This document shows, one piece after another, positions 18,501 through 27,102 of a DNA stretch of 64,000 nucleotides. The notes under the pieces are model-generated. The model was not told the origin of the DNA, ran no database searches, and saw only the letters and a list, made by a program, of their open reading frames with translations. The DNA comes from G963667975 sp963677395 (lineage in GTDB: Bacteria > Bacteroidota > Bacteroidia > Bacteroidales > G963667975). The position numbers and the translations under genes were made by a program. The stretch spans positions 186,001 through 250,000 of the forward strand of contig OY781965.2 in the NCBI GenBank assembly GCA_963677395.2, written 5' to 3'. How positions within the stretch are numbered: position 1 is the stretch's first letter; each line of letters starts with the position of its first letter.

Positions 18501-19299
18501 GGCCGCCATAAAAACGCATAAGGGCTAAGATATCCTGCTCCGGAGTTTGTGAATAGTAAAAATCCTGCACGGAGAGGCTGTTTCCATTGCCTCCTTTGCT
18601 GCGGGCTAAAAACTCGCTGTTTAGCAGGGTATTTGCAAAAATTTGATTTGAAAATCCATTTCCATTTCCGCCATAAAAACGGGTCAAAGCCGATGTAGCA
18701 ACCAGATTTACTGACTGATTGAGTAAATCCTGCATGGTTACACTTTGGCCATTTCCGCCTCTGCTGCGAAGGATAGTCTCGCTGCTGAGTTGTAAGTTAC
18801 TAAGTTGTTGAAAAGAATAACCGCTGCCCTGACCGCCATAAAAGCGCATAAGGGCTAAGATATCCTGCTCCGGGGTTTGTGAATAGTAATAATCAAAAAC
18901 GCTGATTGTTGACCCGTTCCCTCCTTTGCTGCATGAAGCAAGCTCACTGTTCACGGATAGATTGTTTTGCATAGTTGCTGCAAATCCACTGCTGCTGCCA
19001 CCCAAAAAGCGGATAGCGGCCTGGCTTACCGTAAGGCTAAGCTGCTGGTTTACAGCATCGGCAACATAAACATAGGTTCCGTTGCCCGATTTATTGCGTT
19101 GAAGTAATTCGGTATTGGGAGTTAAGTTTCCGATAAAGGAAGTAGAATAACCACTGCCGGATCCACCCAGGTAGCGTGCATTTTGCCCATTTACCATTCG
19201 TAATGTTAACAACATTACAAGGGTAATAATAGACGCAATAAGTATAAGGTGTTTAAACCCGCTGATTGCCTGAATTACTGAATCCTTTACGTTTTTCAT
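15598..19299 (-). CDS. Giant T9SS surface protein with twelve 55-residue repeats
   Basis: The 1233-aa protein has a long signal sequence (residues 1-39). It then has twelve tandem 55-residue repeats (about residues 42-701). Each begins RFYGGxGNGY, has NSEFxxRNKSGNG in the middle and ends with LLNQxISP or the FYYSQTPEQDILALM variant. A beta-rich region follows (WCGGVSRKWGVAGNWIKPA), then the WHFLSSP and WHLLGNPYPSAL blocks and a T9SS type A tail (YNLLGQRLYNSNVSRSG to the end). It should be exported by the type IX system to the surface. The repeats look structural or adhesive; I do not recognise them. It is flanked by two SUMF1-type genes upstream and a small sorting-tail gene 12 nt downstream. 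Confidence 0.88.
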   Translation of the reverse strand: MKNVKDSVIQAISGFKHLILIASIITLVMLLTLRMVNGQNARYLGGSGSGYSTSFIGNLTPNTELLQRNKSGNGTYVYVADAVNQQLSLTVSQAAIRFLGGSSSGFAATMQNNLSVNSELASCSKGGNGSTISVFDYYYSQTPEQDILALMRFYGGQGSGYSFQQLSNLQLSSETILRSRGGNGQSVTMQDLLNQSVNLVATSALTRFYGGNGNGFSNQIFANTLLNSEFLARSKGGNGNSLSVQDFYYSQTPEQDILALMRFYGGQGDGCSNQIAGNNTLNSEFLLRNKSGNGNSISMFELQNQLINNTVPFTFVRYYGGSGNGYNTQLASNAPLNSEFITRNKSGNGTSITMQDLLNQQISPLGPLTWLRFYGGQGNGYSTQLASNAPLNSEFMARNKSGNGTSITMQDLLNQQISPLGPLTWLRFYGGQGNGYSTQIADNSQVNSEYSPRNIGGMGTSITMQDFFYSQTPQQDILALIRFYGGQGNGYSNQLASNTTANSEYLLRNKSGNGNSIVVQDLLNQPISPNAGISALRFYGGSGNGYSTQIASNNQPNGEFVLRNKSGNGTTITMQDLLNQPISPNAGLSALRFYGGSGNGYGNLLASNQAGNMSFIARSKFGTGTPIMLSDLTNQSISTSATISFMRFLGGTGNGYCANTQPNQSANLAYISRNMFASGNSIAMIGLSNVNLANVYIWCGGVSRKWGVAGNWIKPAGNTLDIPIGAGVTAKITTTGIKPEIDEPVTIEKIVFDTNSKLKVLPGGQLTVSNLVNDKDTVVVLVSDSTGTGSLIANNTNAHATVQRYVKGWVNYPTNLQSTYGWHFLSSPVASQAYQPVFVTNPPSARQDFYMWRETDITWRNSKVGAAAPYTFNSAEFGTTFKKGTGYLCSYDSTSVKEFKGAVNVDSVVFTGLTLSGSITNNLSGWHLLGNPYPSALRWNYTANRWNKTNIASKAKVWNEKAASYKDIAAGDYIPAMQGFMVQVTDSVHKGSLTIPAVDREHSATNWYKSSSTENIVLSVKNLTQGTYQESVIGFDSDADNGYDTEYDSHFLPGFASAFYTYVDNHKLSSNIYNSFDTTLVITTGFEPGMNGMYSFKATDLDAVLPLGTIALLEDLKNGTTYNLSQNNTYNFTASVNDNTKRFRIRFTGNTIGIIERDLEDDIKVSYDDNHIIINSENRVKEISVYNLLGQRLYNSNVSRSGLISLPFTGNTAYYFVNIITDKSTRTYKVYVH

Positions 19300-19439
19300 T
19301 TTCCTTTGATTGGTTAATGTTTGTTGTGCAGTGAAGGCGGAGACAGAGCATTGGACTGTTCTTGTATTTACAATTGCAACCCGGCATAACCTGCCTGAAG
19401 CCCTGCCCTCACACTCCTTTCCTGCATTCCCTTTTTTTA

Positions 19440-21017
19440 CTATCTTACTCCCCTGATGCCGGCACTTCCATTCACTCTGGTAAAGTTATTATAGGCCGGG
19501 TATAAATTTAGAGACGTTTGTGAAGGAGAAGAAGTCTGAGGCCAATATCTCCATTCAAGCTGGCAACTTGCTTCTGACGTTTGATTACTTCCACCTCTGG
19601 CAATAAATGCACAATTCAAATCCCAGTTAGAAGGCACACCATCTTCCAGTAAACCATTCCCCAACAATCCGTTAAAGGCACGACCCTGAGCATTTTGAAT
19701 ACCGATACACATTTCATCGGCATTGCCGCTCAGTTCCATGATTCCCCAATAGCTGGCACCGCTGCTGATGCGGGTACTGGTAGCATTGGCTGCAAAACCT
19801 CCTCTTGTAGGATAGCCCCAAACTGATCCGGTAGCAATATTTTGCCCTGCAGTGGCATACGTTTCGTTCGCATAAAAAGCATTGGTTACACCGGTAATTG
19901 AATTAGGAGTAGTTCCGCCCCAGGCAAACTCGTTGGCAACCGGGTAGGCAACTCCGCGGGCAGCTTTGGTATATTCCAGCTCGGTCATCGGACGTAAACA
20001 TGCCCAGTCTAAATAGCTGCAAAGCATCTTGGTCGTTGCCAATGTCATTGCAATCTCTTTCCCATCTCCAGCTTCACCTCCAACACTATTATTGTTACCG
20101 TCCACTATAAACACGGCAGGGGTAAGTGTATCCTGAACAACCGTATTGTTCGAATTTATTAGGCGAAGATTATGGCGAAGCCAGTTGTATCCATTCAAAT
20201 GCATAATCATTGCATTAAAAGATCCCCACGTATTGATGTTGTAATTACACATGTATTTTTGCTGCGGACGGGTAAGAACATTTAAAAAATCGGCACAGGC
20301 TTGTTGCGAAAGTTCATATTTCATACAATAAAACCCTTTGTACCCTTTCGGAAATGTAGCAGGGAGAGTTCCGGTAACGGCAATTCCTGTGCTGTAAAGC
20401 TGGCCGGCTGTGTTGCCCAACGGAATGGTATCTTCGCTGCTTACTTTATACGGAGTGGTAGCACCACTGCTCCACGGAGCTTTGGTAAAGCTATATTGTT
20501 CTGTACCCCCGCTGCCCAAATAATATTCGCCTTGTGGCACCCATACCATTTCTACACCAAAGGCTTTAATGTCCACGTTGTTGGTAACATCCATCCCGTC
20601 CACGCCATAATCCCAGCGCAGTTGAATTTGGTTAATGGTTACGTTTCCATTGCCCGGTGAGTCACGGTAGATAAAGATTCCTTTTTTATCGGCAGGAGCT
20701 GAATAGGTAAAGCCGGCCGGGATTACATGGGTAGAAGAGTCGCCCAGTGTACAATGGCTGTATGCACCGTAAAAATCTTTTGCCTTTTTGAATTTAAGAA
20801 ATACCCAGGCAGCATCCCAGTTGTCGTAACTGCCAATATTGGTACGGAAGGAGTTTTCCCAGCTTACGTTAAGCTGCACGATGCAATAACGCTGCGCATC
20901 GTTGCGCGATATTATTTTCACGCTGTCCACCTTCAGGTTGTTTGCCCGGGTGGCCGTAAGAGTCAGAAACACTGCAAGCAGTGTAAATAACAACTTGTAT
21001 ACTATTTTATTACTCAT
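19440..21017 (-). CDS. Secreted SUMF1 (formylglycine-generating-enzyme)-like protein
   Basis: The 525-residue protein has a signal peptide (cut near TRANN), an N-terminal Ig-like region (WENSFRTNIGSYDNWDAAW) and a SUMF1/FGE-sulfatase domain. The markers are VPQGEYYLGSG, GFYCMKYELSQQ, RPMTELEYTKAARG, YWGIMELSGNADE and the terminal GIRGVR. I do not see the paired copper-binding cysteines of true FGE near the C-terminus, so it is probably not a sulfatase maturase. SUMF1-fold proteins also occur in T9SS/gliding machinery (GldJ, GldK/PorK), but those are lipoproteins and this is not. It pairs with the paralogue at 21086-22693. Role in the surface locus is unknown. Confidence 0.83.
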   Translation of the reverse strand: MSNKIVYKLLFTLLAVFLTLTATRANNLKVDSVKIISRNDAQRYCIVQLNVSWENSFRTNIGSYDNWDAAWVFLKFKKAKDFYGAYSHCTLGDSSTHVIPAGFTYSAPADKKGIFIYRDSPGNGNVTINQIQLRWDYGVDGMDVTNNVDIKAFGVEMVWVPQGEYYLGSGGTEQYSFTKAPWSSGATTPYKVSSEDTIPLGNTAGQLYSTGIAVTGTLPATFPKGYKGFYCMKYELSQQACADFLNVLTRPQQKYMCNYNINTWGSFNAMIMHLNGYNWLRHNLRLINSNNTVVQDTLTPAVFIVDGNNNSVGGEAGDGKEIAMTLATTKMLCSYLDWACLRPMTELEYTKAARGVAYPVANEFAWGGTTPNSITGVTNAFYANETYATAGQNIATGSVWGYPTRGGFAANATSTRISSGASYWGIMELSGNADEMCIGIQNAQGRAFNGLLGNGLLEDGVPSNWDLNCAFIARGGSNQTSEASCQLEWRYWPQTSSPSQTSLNLYPAYNNFTRVNGSAGIRGVR

Positions 21018-21085
21018 ATACTTATAAATATTATGTTTATATATCTTGTTTTCTGTATTTTACAAAAAATAAACTTCTTTTACGT

Positions 21086-22693
21086 TTATGGCTGGCGTAC
21101 TCCTCGTATAGCATTAGCTCCAGCGAAGTTTTCATACGTACTAGTAGCAAAATGTCTATCACTTACCGTATAAGCAGATCCAACGTATCCCCCTCTCATA
21201 CTGGGATAATAACCTGCATAAAAAGCCGTACCACTTGGTCCATAATTTGTGGGATGCACGATCCCGTTACCACATACATTGGTCACATTATTTCTCATCC
21301 CGTCAGTGTAAACGCTCCAAACCGGCTCATATCCGTTATCACTCATATTTAAAATCCCCCAATAGGTTGCCCCGCTGTTTAAACGGGTGGCATTGGTGCG
21401 TGCAGCCAAAGCGCCCACCCTGTTTATATGATTTGAAAAATTGGTTATAGAATCTGATGCAGGAGGAGCTTCGCTGTCGGTGTTCATATTGTTAAAGCTA
21501 CTCCATCCTGTATTTACCTGTGTGTAAGGAGATCCCCATGCCATTTCGTATTGTACCGGGTACACAGGGCCACGGCAGGCTTTTTCATATTCAAACTCGG
21601 TCATAACGCGCAAGCAGGCCCAGTTAAGGTAAAGCTCCATCGCACTCTGGTGTATCATGTTTGCAGGCAGAGTTAAGCCATCGATGGTTTCATTATACAC
21701 GTTGTCGTTATCCTGATCGCAGTAAAAAGTTAAAGGAACCGGAGCTGCCGGAACAGTAGGTGGCAGGCAAATATTATTTCTGTAGCTTGGTGCTGTACTG
21801 CGAACCATCACAAACCGGTAAGCACCAGTAATGCCCCCTCCCCCGTTCGGAATATCACTTGGGGTATTGCATAAAACAACCTGAATAGTACGGTTAAGCG
21901 TGTTTAAAAAATCGCAATAACCTTTTTGCGTAAGTTCGGTTTTCATGCAATAAAAAGCATTGTATCCCTTAGGAAACTGGGCCGGAATATTTGATAATGT
22001 ACCGGAGTAAGTATAATTACCATTATGTGTATATAAACCACCTGCAGCCGTACTGTATGGTATCGCGTTTTCACTGGTTATTTTATAAGGTAGCGGGAGC
22101 GTATTTGCCTGATTATACGTTTCTGACTTTGTAAAAGGCCAATAGCTTAAAACACTAGTACCACCACCCGAGTTTACCCAGTTAGCCTGCATAGTAGATC
22201 CGTCGCCCACCCAGAATTCGCCCTGAGGCACATACACCATTTCGATCCCAAACACCTTTAAGTCCATGTTTGAAGTAACGTCGGCATTGTCGGCACCATA
22301 GTTCCAGCGTACTTTCACGCTGTCGAGAGTGGCCGTGCCGTTGCCAACTGCATTACGGTAAACAAAGAATCCTTTGTTATCAGAAGGCTGGGTAATCTGG
22401 AAACCGGAAGGTACGGAATGATTCGCGGCATCCGAAAGAGTAGCATGGTTAAAGTTAGAAATATCACCATATTTGCGGTATTTCACAAAAATCCAGGCAG
22501 CATCCCAGTTTTCTGTGTTACGGAAAGAGTTTTCCCAGGAGAGGGTAAACTTAATAGTACACCATTTTTCAACGTCGTTGCGTTCACTAATGCTCACATT
22601 AGTGATTTGCAGGTTGTTGGCCATCAGAGCCCCCCCTGCAAGTAGCAGCGCAACAAAAGCAAGCATTTGCTTAAAAAAATTGTTGTGTTTCAT
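21086..22693 (-). CDS. Secreted SUMF1-like protein, paralogue of the next gene
   Basis: The 535-residue protein has a signal peptide (cut near ALMANN) and the same plan as the 525-aa protein: WENSFRNTENWDAAWIFVKY near the N-terminus, VPQGEFWVGDG, AFYCMKTELTQKG, RVMTEFEYEKACRG, GATYWGILNMSDNG and the final AIRGVR. The two proteins are tandem duplicates that have diverged strongly. They are 68 nt apart and on the same strand. It begins 42 nt after the SpoIIAA-like gene at 22736-23173, so that gene may lead the operon. The catalytic FGE cysteines were not found; a binding or structural function is likely. Confidence 0.83.
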   Translation of the reverse strand: MKHNNFFKQMLAFVALLLAGGALMANNLQITNVSISERNDVEKWCTIKFTLSWENSFRNTENWDAAWIFVKYRKYGDISNFNHATLSDAANHSVPSGFQITQPSDNKGFFVYRNAVGNGTATLDSVKVRWNYGADNADVTSNMDLKVFGIEMVYVPQGEFWVGDGSTMQANWVNSGGGTSVLSYWPFTKSETYNQANTLPLPYKITSENAIPYSTAAGGLYTHNGNYTYSGTLSNIPAQFPKGYNAFYCMKTELTQKGYCDFLNTLNRTIQVVLCNTPSDIPNGGGGITGAYRFVMVRSTAPSYRNNICLPPTVPAAPVPLTFYCDQDNDNVYNETIDGLTLPANMIHQSAMELYLNWACLRVMTEFEYEKACRGPVYPVQYEMAWGSPYTQVNTGWSSFNNMNTDSEAPPASDSITNFSNHINRVGALAARTNATRLNSGATYWGILNMSDNGYEPVWSVYTDGMRNNVTNVCGNGIVHPTNYGPSGTAFYAGYYPSMRGGYVGSAYTVSDRHFATSTYENFAGANAIRGVRQP

Positions 22694-22735
22694 AATTAAA
22701 AGTTTTTGGTTAGTAAATAAAATCGAATAAAAAAT

Positions 22736-23173
22736 TTATTGTGTTATTGTAATCCATTTTATGGCTTCCTCAAAAGTTTTAAAAACACTCAGGTTCAGCA
22801 TGTGCGAGTTAAAATAGAGCTGAATAAATTCCCGTTGGTTTTCACAACCGTAATCATCCGGGCGTATAAGCGCAAAATTGAAAAAGTGAGAATAAAAAAG
22901 TTTCCGGATAGATTGGTATATAAATATAAAATCGCGCAAAGGAAGGACTCCTTCCAGCTTATCATCTACAATTGCTTTATTTGAGTTCTGGGACAGAAGA
23001 AGGGTAGTTATTTCAAGGTATATATACTTATATGCTTTTATACTCGAAATTCCGGTAATTTTTACATGTATAACACCTTCTATATTTTCATATATCAGTT
23101 TATATTCTGCAATATTCCCCATAAACGGAGTCTCTGATTCATGGGCAGAAGATATCAATTTTAATGTGTCCAT
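22736..23173 (-). CDS. SpoIIAA/STAS-like small protein, paralogue 1
   Basis: The 145-residue protein has no signal peptide. Recognisable points are SIKAYKYIYLEITTLLL (about residues 44-60), IVDDKLEG, ALIRPDDYG and FKTFEEAIKWI at the C-terminus. This secondary-structure order and the closing F-E-A-W helix resemble the SpoIIAA-like/STAS fold, but the match is by pattern only. Three relatives lie at 24718, 25536 and 27103. It is 42 nt upstream of the SUMF1 pair and may be co-transcribed with the surface locus, which hints at a regulatory role. A strong hairpin (23310-23334) lies upstream of it. Confidence 0.72.
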   Translation of the reverse strand: MDTLKLISSAHESETPFMGNIAEYKLIYENIEGVIHVKITGISSIKAYKYIYLEITTLLLSQNSNKAIVDDKLEGVLPLRDFIFIYQSIRKLFYSHFFNFALIRPDDYGCENQREFIQLYFNSHMLNLSVFKTFEEAIKWITITQ

Positions 23174-23309
23174 AATGGATGTTCTTCAAGGGTTAAAACT
23201 TTGTTAAAACAGAACAATCCAAAATTCGCCCATAATCAATATGAATACAAAAGAGATATCGCCGGATTGATGAATTTGGCGATGAATGCCCAGTAATAGC
23301 ACAAAAAAA

Positions 23310-23334
23310 GGATGGGAAAAATAAAATCCCATCC
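23310..23334 (-). terminator. Strong intrinsic terminator upstream of SpoIIAA-like paralogue 1
   Basis: On the minus strand GGATGGGA and TCCCATCC form an 8-bp perfect stem around a 9-nt loop, followed by seven T. It lies 137 nt before the start codon at 23173 and about 1.4 kb after the previous gene, so it either ends an unannotated transcript or works as an attenuator in the leader of the surface operon. Confidence 0.75.
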
Positions 23335-24717
23335 GATACTTTCTGTGTGTTTATCAGGTATATAAAATGTTAAAACAATGCTAAGTGATCGCCCTTTAAC
23401 TCTAAAAATGGAAAAACTGTTTTTGACGAATATGGCTCTCAAAAAGTCGGTTTAGGGCACTTTGAGGTAGAATAATTGTGAAATATGGCGACGGTAAAAA
23501 CCCAAAGAAGGTCGATTTTATACACAAGTAGTTAAAAAAAACATCCAAGCATGATTTTTCAGCACAAGAATCCCCTGTGAAAAAAGCCTGCAAATGCTAA
23601 TTTTTCTATGGCAAAAGCCATATCTAAGCATGTACTATTTTCATGTTTCATTTCAACAATTAACACCCTGATAAAACACTTCTATTCTATCCTAAATCAT
23701 TAAAATGAGTTTTTAAACGCCTATTTATTTAAAAGTTCTGTTAAAATTAAAATAAGTCCCTCTTCGTTTCAGTTTCAGTTTCCGTATATCATACTTCCGG
23801 CATAAAAAAACCTTCAGAACAAATTTTATTTAGCAAATATCCAGCCAACCTGTTTCTTCCATTTCATAACGCAGCCTTCTGTCACTTAATAAACAACTCA
23901 ATATCTTCAATATACATCACATCCGGAATTATCAGTAGTTAAAAACAATCTATCATAACCATTCTCAAATCGCGCAAAACAAGCACCATTATAGGACATT
24001 TGTGTTATAATCAGGACAAAAATAGCAGCAATACATAATCGCAAATTTGTATCAAGCGGAAAAACGCCCGAATAACGGTTTTGACGTAACGGTGATTTAT
24101 ACCTTAAAGGATAATGAATCAATGCTGTTCTGTTGCAGAAACAGGCTTTCCCAAATTCGGGACTCACCATTTCCTGTCATACGCTAAGTCCCGAAAAAAG
24201 GGAAAGGGTGATTATTAAACACGTTTGTTTTCATTGAATCCTCAACTAAACAATATTGGGTAATGAATCGTAATTCAAAACCACAAATAGTAGGGAGTTC
24301 TGCACCTGAACTGTAAAGCAAGGCACAGAGTGCCGTTATCTGTGTAGTAACAAGGTTATACGAAAAACAACAAGGTGTAGCGCACCATAACCCGCTTAAA
24401 CCAAAGATTATATTAGAAAAATACGCAGGACAACGGATTGTTCCCTGACAATCTGTTGATTTATGACTCTGCCCTTCCGACCTCGTTTAGTGAGCCGAAA
24501 AAAGAATAAAGCAGGCGTTAAAAAACTGCCCGGAATTCGCATTAAAAAACCACCCTTTTTTGAATAAATTCCCACACATGAACTATAAGCTATGAAAGCA
24601 AGGCAGTATTTCTAAATACGAAGTTCCGGTGCAGCTTATTTTAAAAAACCAATTAACACCTTAAAATGTTGCAAACCGGGAAAAAAATACAGAATTCAGG
24701 ATCTTTCCTAAATAAGA
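23335..24717. other. 1.4-kb region without a convincing gene
   Basis: Both strands are broken by stops. Frames at 23402-23593 and 23907-24170 are short, Cys/Phe-rich and lack starts with context. The region holds one palindromic repeat copy (24146-24206) and several phrases such as AATATGGCGAC that recur near other paralogues (25430). It could be the remains of a decayed paralogue or an unannotated RNA that ends at the terminator at 23310. Confidence 0.5.
24146..24206. repeat. REP-like palindromic repeat, copy 1
   Basis: The element runs from CTTTCCC to GGGAAAG with an inner TTCGGGACT/AGTCCCGAA pair, so it can fold as a 61-nt hairpin. Related copies are at 30667-30726 and 56710-56778. Confidence 0.5.
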
Positions 24718-25170
24718 TCATTCCCACATGTTTGCTATCAGCCAGGCTTCGGCGCGTTCAATATCATCAAACATCCAGAAATTATATCTGTGAAAATTAT
24801 AGTACAAAATAAAAAAATCACGTTTTTGAGTATTTCCATAATTATCGGGTCGTAGCAATCCTATATACATATCATCTGTTATCAAAAGCGTTTGAACAAA
24901 GGCATAGATATTCATAAATCCGCAATAATCAATATCACCTTCAAGCTGATCAATCAATAATGCATGTTTTATCCGGTTTAACAATAAAATGGATGAGATT
25001 TCATAATAAATAAATTTATATGCTTTCTCCGACATCTGTCCTGAAACATGGATATAGACAATCCCATTTACAATCTCGTATGAAAGGGAGTACCCTCCAT
25101 TACATTCCAGTATAGGATATGGTGAAGATTTTTGCAGAGGAATATTGAAGCGGATAAATGTATTATTCAT
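24718..25170 (-). CDS. SpoIIAA/STAS-like small protein, paralogue 2
   Basis: The 150-residue protein shares SEKAYKFIYYEISSILLL, LIDQLEG, GLLRPDNYGN and FDDIERAEAWL with paralogue 1, at the same spacing. No signal peptide, membrane segment or catalytic motif is visible. It is flanked by noncoding stretches of 1.4 kb and 365 bp, so it is probably a single-gene unit. Closest relatives in the window are paralogues 1 and 4. Function unknown; a regulatory STAS-type role is a guess. Confidence 0.68.
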   Translation of the reverse strand: MNNTFIRFNIPLQKSSPYPILECNGGYSLSYEIVNGIVYIHVSGQMSEKAYKFIYYEISSILLLNRIKHALLIDQLEGDIDYCGFMNIYAFVQTLLITDDMYIGLLRPDNYGNTQKRDFFILYYNFHRYNFWMFDDIERAEAWLIANMWE

Positions 25171-25535
25171 ATAACTTGCAATTGGGAAACAATCGTTATT
25201 TCAAAGATCGTTACTGAATAGCAGTTTTTTTTACAGTTCATAGACAGATTTGCAAATCTGGCGATTAATCTGGTTTTATTATACGCCGGCAACTACAACA
25301 AACCCAACACATAACACTGATAATAAGATAAATAAACTACACAAAAAAGAATACTGTTTAAAGGCAGGATTTCTCCGATTTACTAACTATCCTTTAAAAA
25401 ACATCCTTTTTTCAATCTGAGTTTGACAAATATGGCGACAATAATTCACCCCATAAGTCATAAGCGCTTCGTTATACCCATGAAAAAGCCGGTGAATAGA
25501 CACCGGCTAACGAGAAATAAAATAAAAACAATGCT
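25171..25535. other. Intergenic region between paralogues 2 and 3
   Basis: 365 bp of AT-rich DNA. It contains the terminator of paralogue 3 (25487-25508), the palindrome AGATTTGCAAATCT near 25250 and the phrase AATATGGCGACAATAATTCA near 25430. No gene was seen. Confidence 0.5.
25487..25508 (-). terminator. Intrinsic terminator of SpoIIAA-like paralogue 3
   Basis: AGCCGGTG and CACCGGCT form an 8-bp perfect stem around a 6-nt loop. On the minus strand it is followed by five T and lies 28 bp past the stop codon at 25536. Confidence 0.8.
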
Positions 25536-25955
25536 TTAATGGGTAATCATCCACATAAAAGCACTCTCTTTAGACCTGTGTAATCGCAGGTTCTTTATCT
25601 TCTTCAAATAGAAAAGCTCCACATTGCTCAGTAATAAATCATCATCGTTAAAACATGCATTACTTCTCACAATAGAAATGACATAAGACGTATCCTTTAA
25701 CCTATGATAAAGTATTTTTAAAAGCTCCACTTTTTCAAAGCAATTACATCTTCCCGGAGAATTATCCACCAAAATAGCTCTGGCTATATGGTAAAACTTT
25801 AAAAGCTCCTCAACCTTATCAATGACATATTTATACGCTTTAAAAGAAGTGATCTCCGCCAGATTAATAACCAGTATATTTACATGAATTTCCATATCAA
25901 GAATATAGTTTCCGAATCTTCCTAATTCATCCTGAATCCTTGCTAAGTTATCCAT
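25536..25955 (-). CDS. SpoIIAA/STAS-like small protein, paralogue 3 (most divergent)
   Basis: The 139-residue protein keeps SFKAYKYVIDKVEELLK and ILVDNSPG, but the later RPDxYG block has become IVRSNACF and the closing helix is SKESAFMWM. It is recognised as a paralogue mainly by the KAYK block and length. It has its own terminator. The loss of conserved positions suggests relaxed or changed function. No partner gene is adjacent. Confidence 0.62.
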   Translation of the reverse strand: MDNLARIQDELGRFGNYILDMEIHVNILVINLAEITSFKAYKYVIDKVEELLKFYHIARAILVDNSPGRCNCFEKVELLKILYHRLKDTSYVISIVRSNACFNDDDLLLSNVELFYLKKIKNLRLHRSKESAFMWMITH

Positions 25956-26562
25956 AATTCACATTCCATTAATATAGTTGACATAAAGCTTAAGCCTGTC
26001 AGATATTCTTTAAAACATTTATCATCACTACATGTTTGTTGAACCTTATAAATATTCCCATCTTATTTATTTTTGGAATAAATACATGTAAAATATATTG
26101 CAAATAAGCAGGTTAAACACAAACATGTGTAATCTTTATAAGACAGCCTTACAATCGATTTCGTTATTTTCAGAAACGATGGATTCATAATTACAAACGC
26201 TATTGATTATTTATATTTGCACTCGATTTATATATTATACAAATATATAACAATTTTGGCTAACATAACCGAAATATCTAACCATATATTACACTTATAT
26301 AACACTACATTTCATTTTATTAAAATATGTTTTGTTAATCAGATGATAATTACAGTTATTATATTCGATATTATATATTCGATATTTATTATATTAAAAA
26401 TTGTATAGTTTATTATAGCCAACCCGCTTACCCATAAAAACGAAGTTCTGAAATTGGAATAAAGTATCCCCCCAACGGGAAGTATTCCTCTAATGTAACA
26501 AACAATATGAAACGGTATAATTAAACATCTTATTATCGTTATTATTATGCTTATACCTTTTG
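25956..26562. other. 607-bp very AT-rich intergenic region
   Basis: The stretch around 26200-26410 is extremely AT-rich with TATAT runs. A 63-codon plus-strand frame there (26217-26408) is Ile/Tyr-rich and is judged random. A partial inverted repeat, GGAATA ... TATTCC, near 26455-26490 could be a weak terminator of the gene ending at 26563. Confidence 0.5.
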
Positions 26563-27075
26563 TTATGACCTCATTGAACGATACATATCAGCAGGAAGTA
26601 CCTGAGCAAGATATACCACATAATTTATTTCACCCTTGCGGATACATTTTGTGCATTTCGGATACCACCTATATAATCGTTTAGAAATATAACCCTCTTC
26701 TTTAAGCCTGTTACGGAAATACTCAAGCCATTTAACCCTATGCTGAATATCCCCCCGAAAAACCTTACCATAAAACCGCCCATGCATAGATCTGTTTTCC
26801 ATACAAGGGACATAATTATCTACAGAAACATATATATTCATTCTCCAGAACGATATATATTCACGTAAATACAAGTTATCAGGGCTTTTAATATGATTCC
26901 TTTCCAGAAGCGTATGTATCCTTTTCAGCACCCGGTTCAGATTCATCGGCAAATAAAAAAATGTGTGCACTCTCTCTACAACAACGTTTTTATTTTCCCA
27001 TATAAAAAATCTATCGTCCCATAAATCGGGATTAAAATCAGGACAACAGGATAATGTACTTACTCTTTCAAACAT
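26563..27075 (-). CDS. Conserved CxxC protein of unknown function
   Basis: The 170-residue protein belongs to a family I recognise from Bacteroidota genomes as hypothetical. It starts with CPDFNPDLWDDRFFIWENK, has a VHTFFYLPMN segment, a central WRMNIYVSVD, then GRFYGKVFRG and ends YPKCTKC ... INYVVYLAQV. The CTKC pair may bind a metal or be redox active. The order of strands is compatible with a GyrI-like small-molecule-binding fold, but this is a guess. It starts 27 nt after paralogue 4 (27103-27561) and is likely co-transcribed. No signal peptide. Function unknown. Confidence 0.7.
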   Translation of the reverse strand: MFERVSTLSCCPDFNPDLWDDRFFIWENKNVVVERVHTFFYLPMNLNRVLKRIHTLLERNHIKSPDNLYLREYISFWRMNIYVSVDNYVPCMENRSMHGRFYGKVFRGDIQHRVKWLEYFRNRLKEEGYISKRLYRWYPKCTKCIRKGEINYVVYLAQVLPADMYRSMRS

Positions 27076-27102
27076 AGTAGTCAGGATAGAATTTATGACA
27101 AG

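Noticed and set aside
19440..22693. Sulfatase-maturing formylglycine enzymes
   Set aside because: The fold matches, but the active-site cysteines near the C-terminus were not seen and no sulfatase gene is nearby.
24121..24145. TGTTCTGTTGCA phrase shared with 30646 as a separate element
   Set aside because: It directly precedes both palindromic copies and is better treated as part of the same repeat's flank.
23907..24170. 87-residue minus-strand gene
   Set aside because: The frame crosses a palindromic repeat copy at its start and lacks any recognisable domain.
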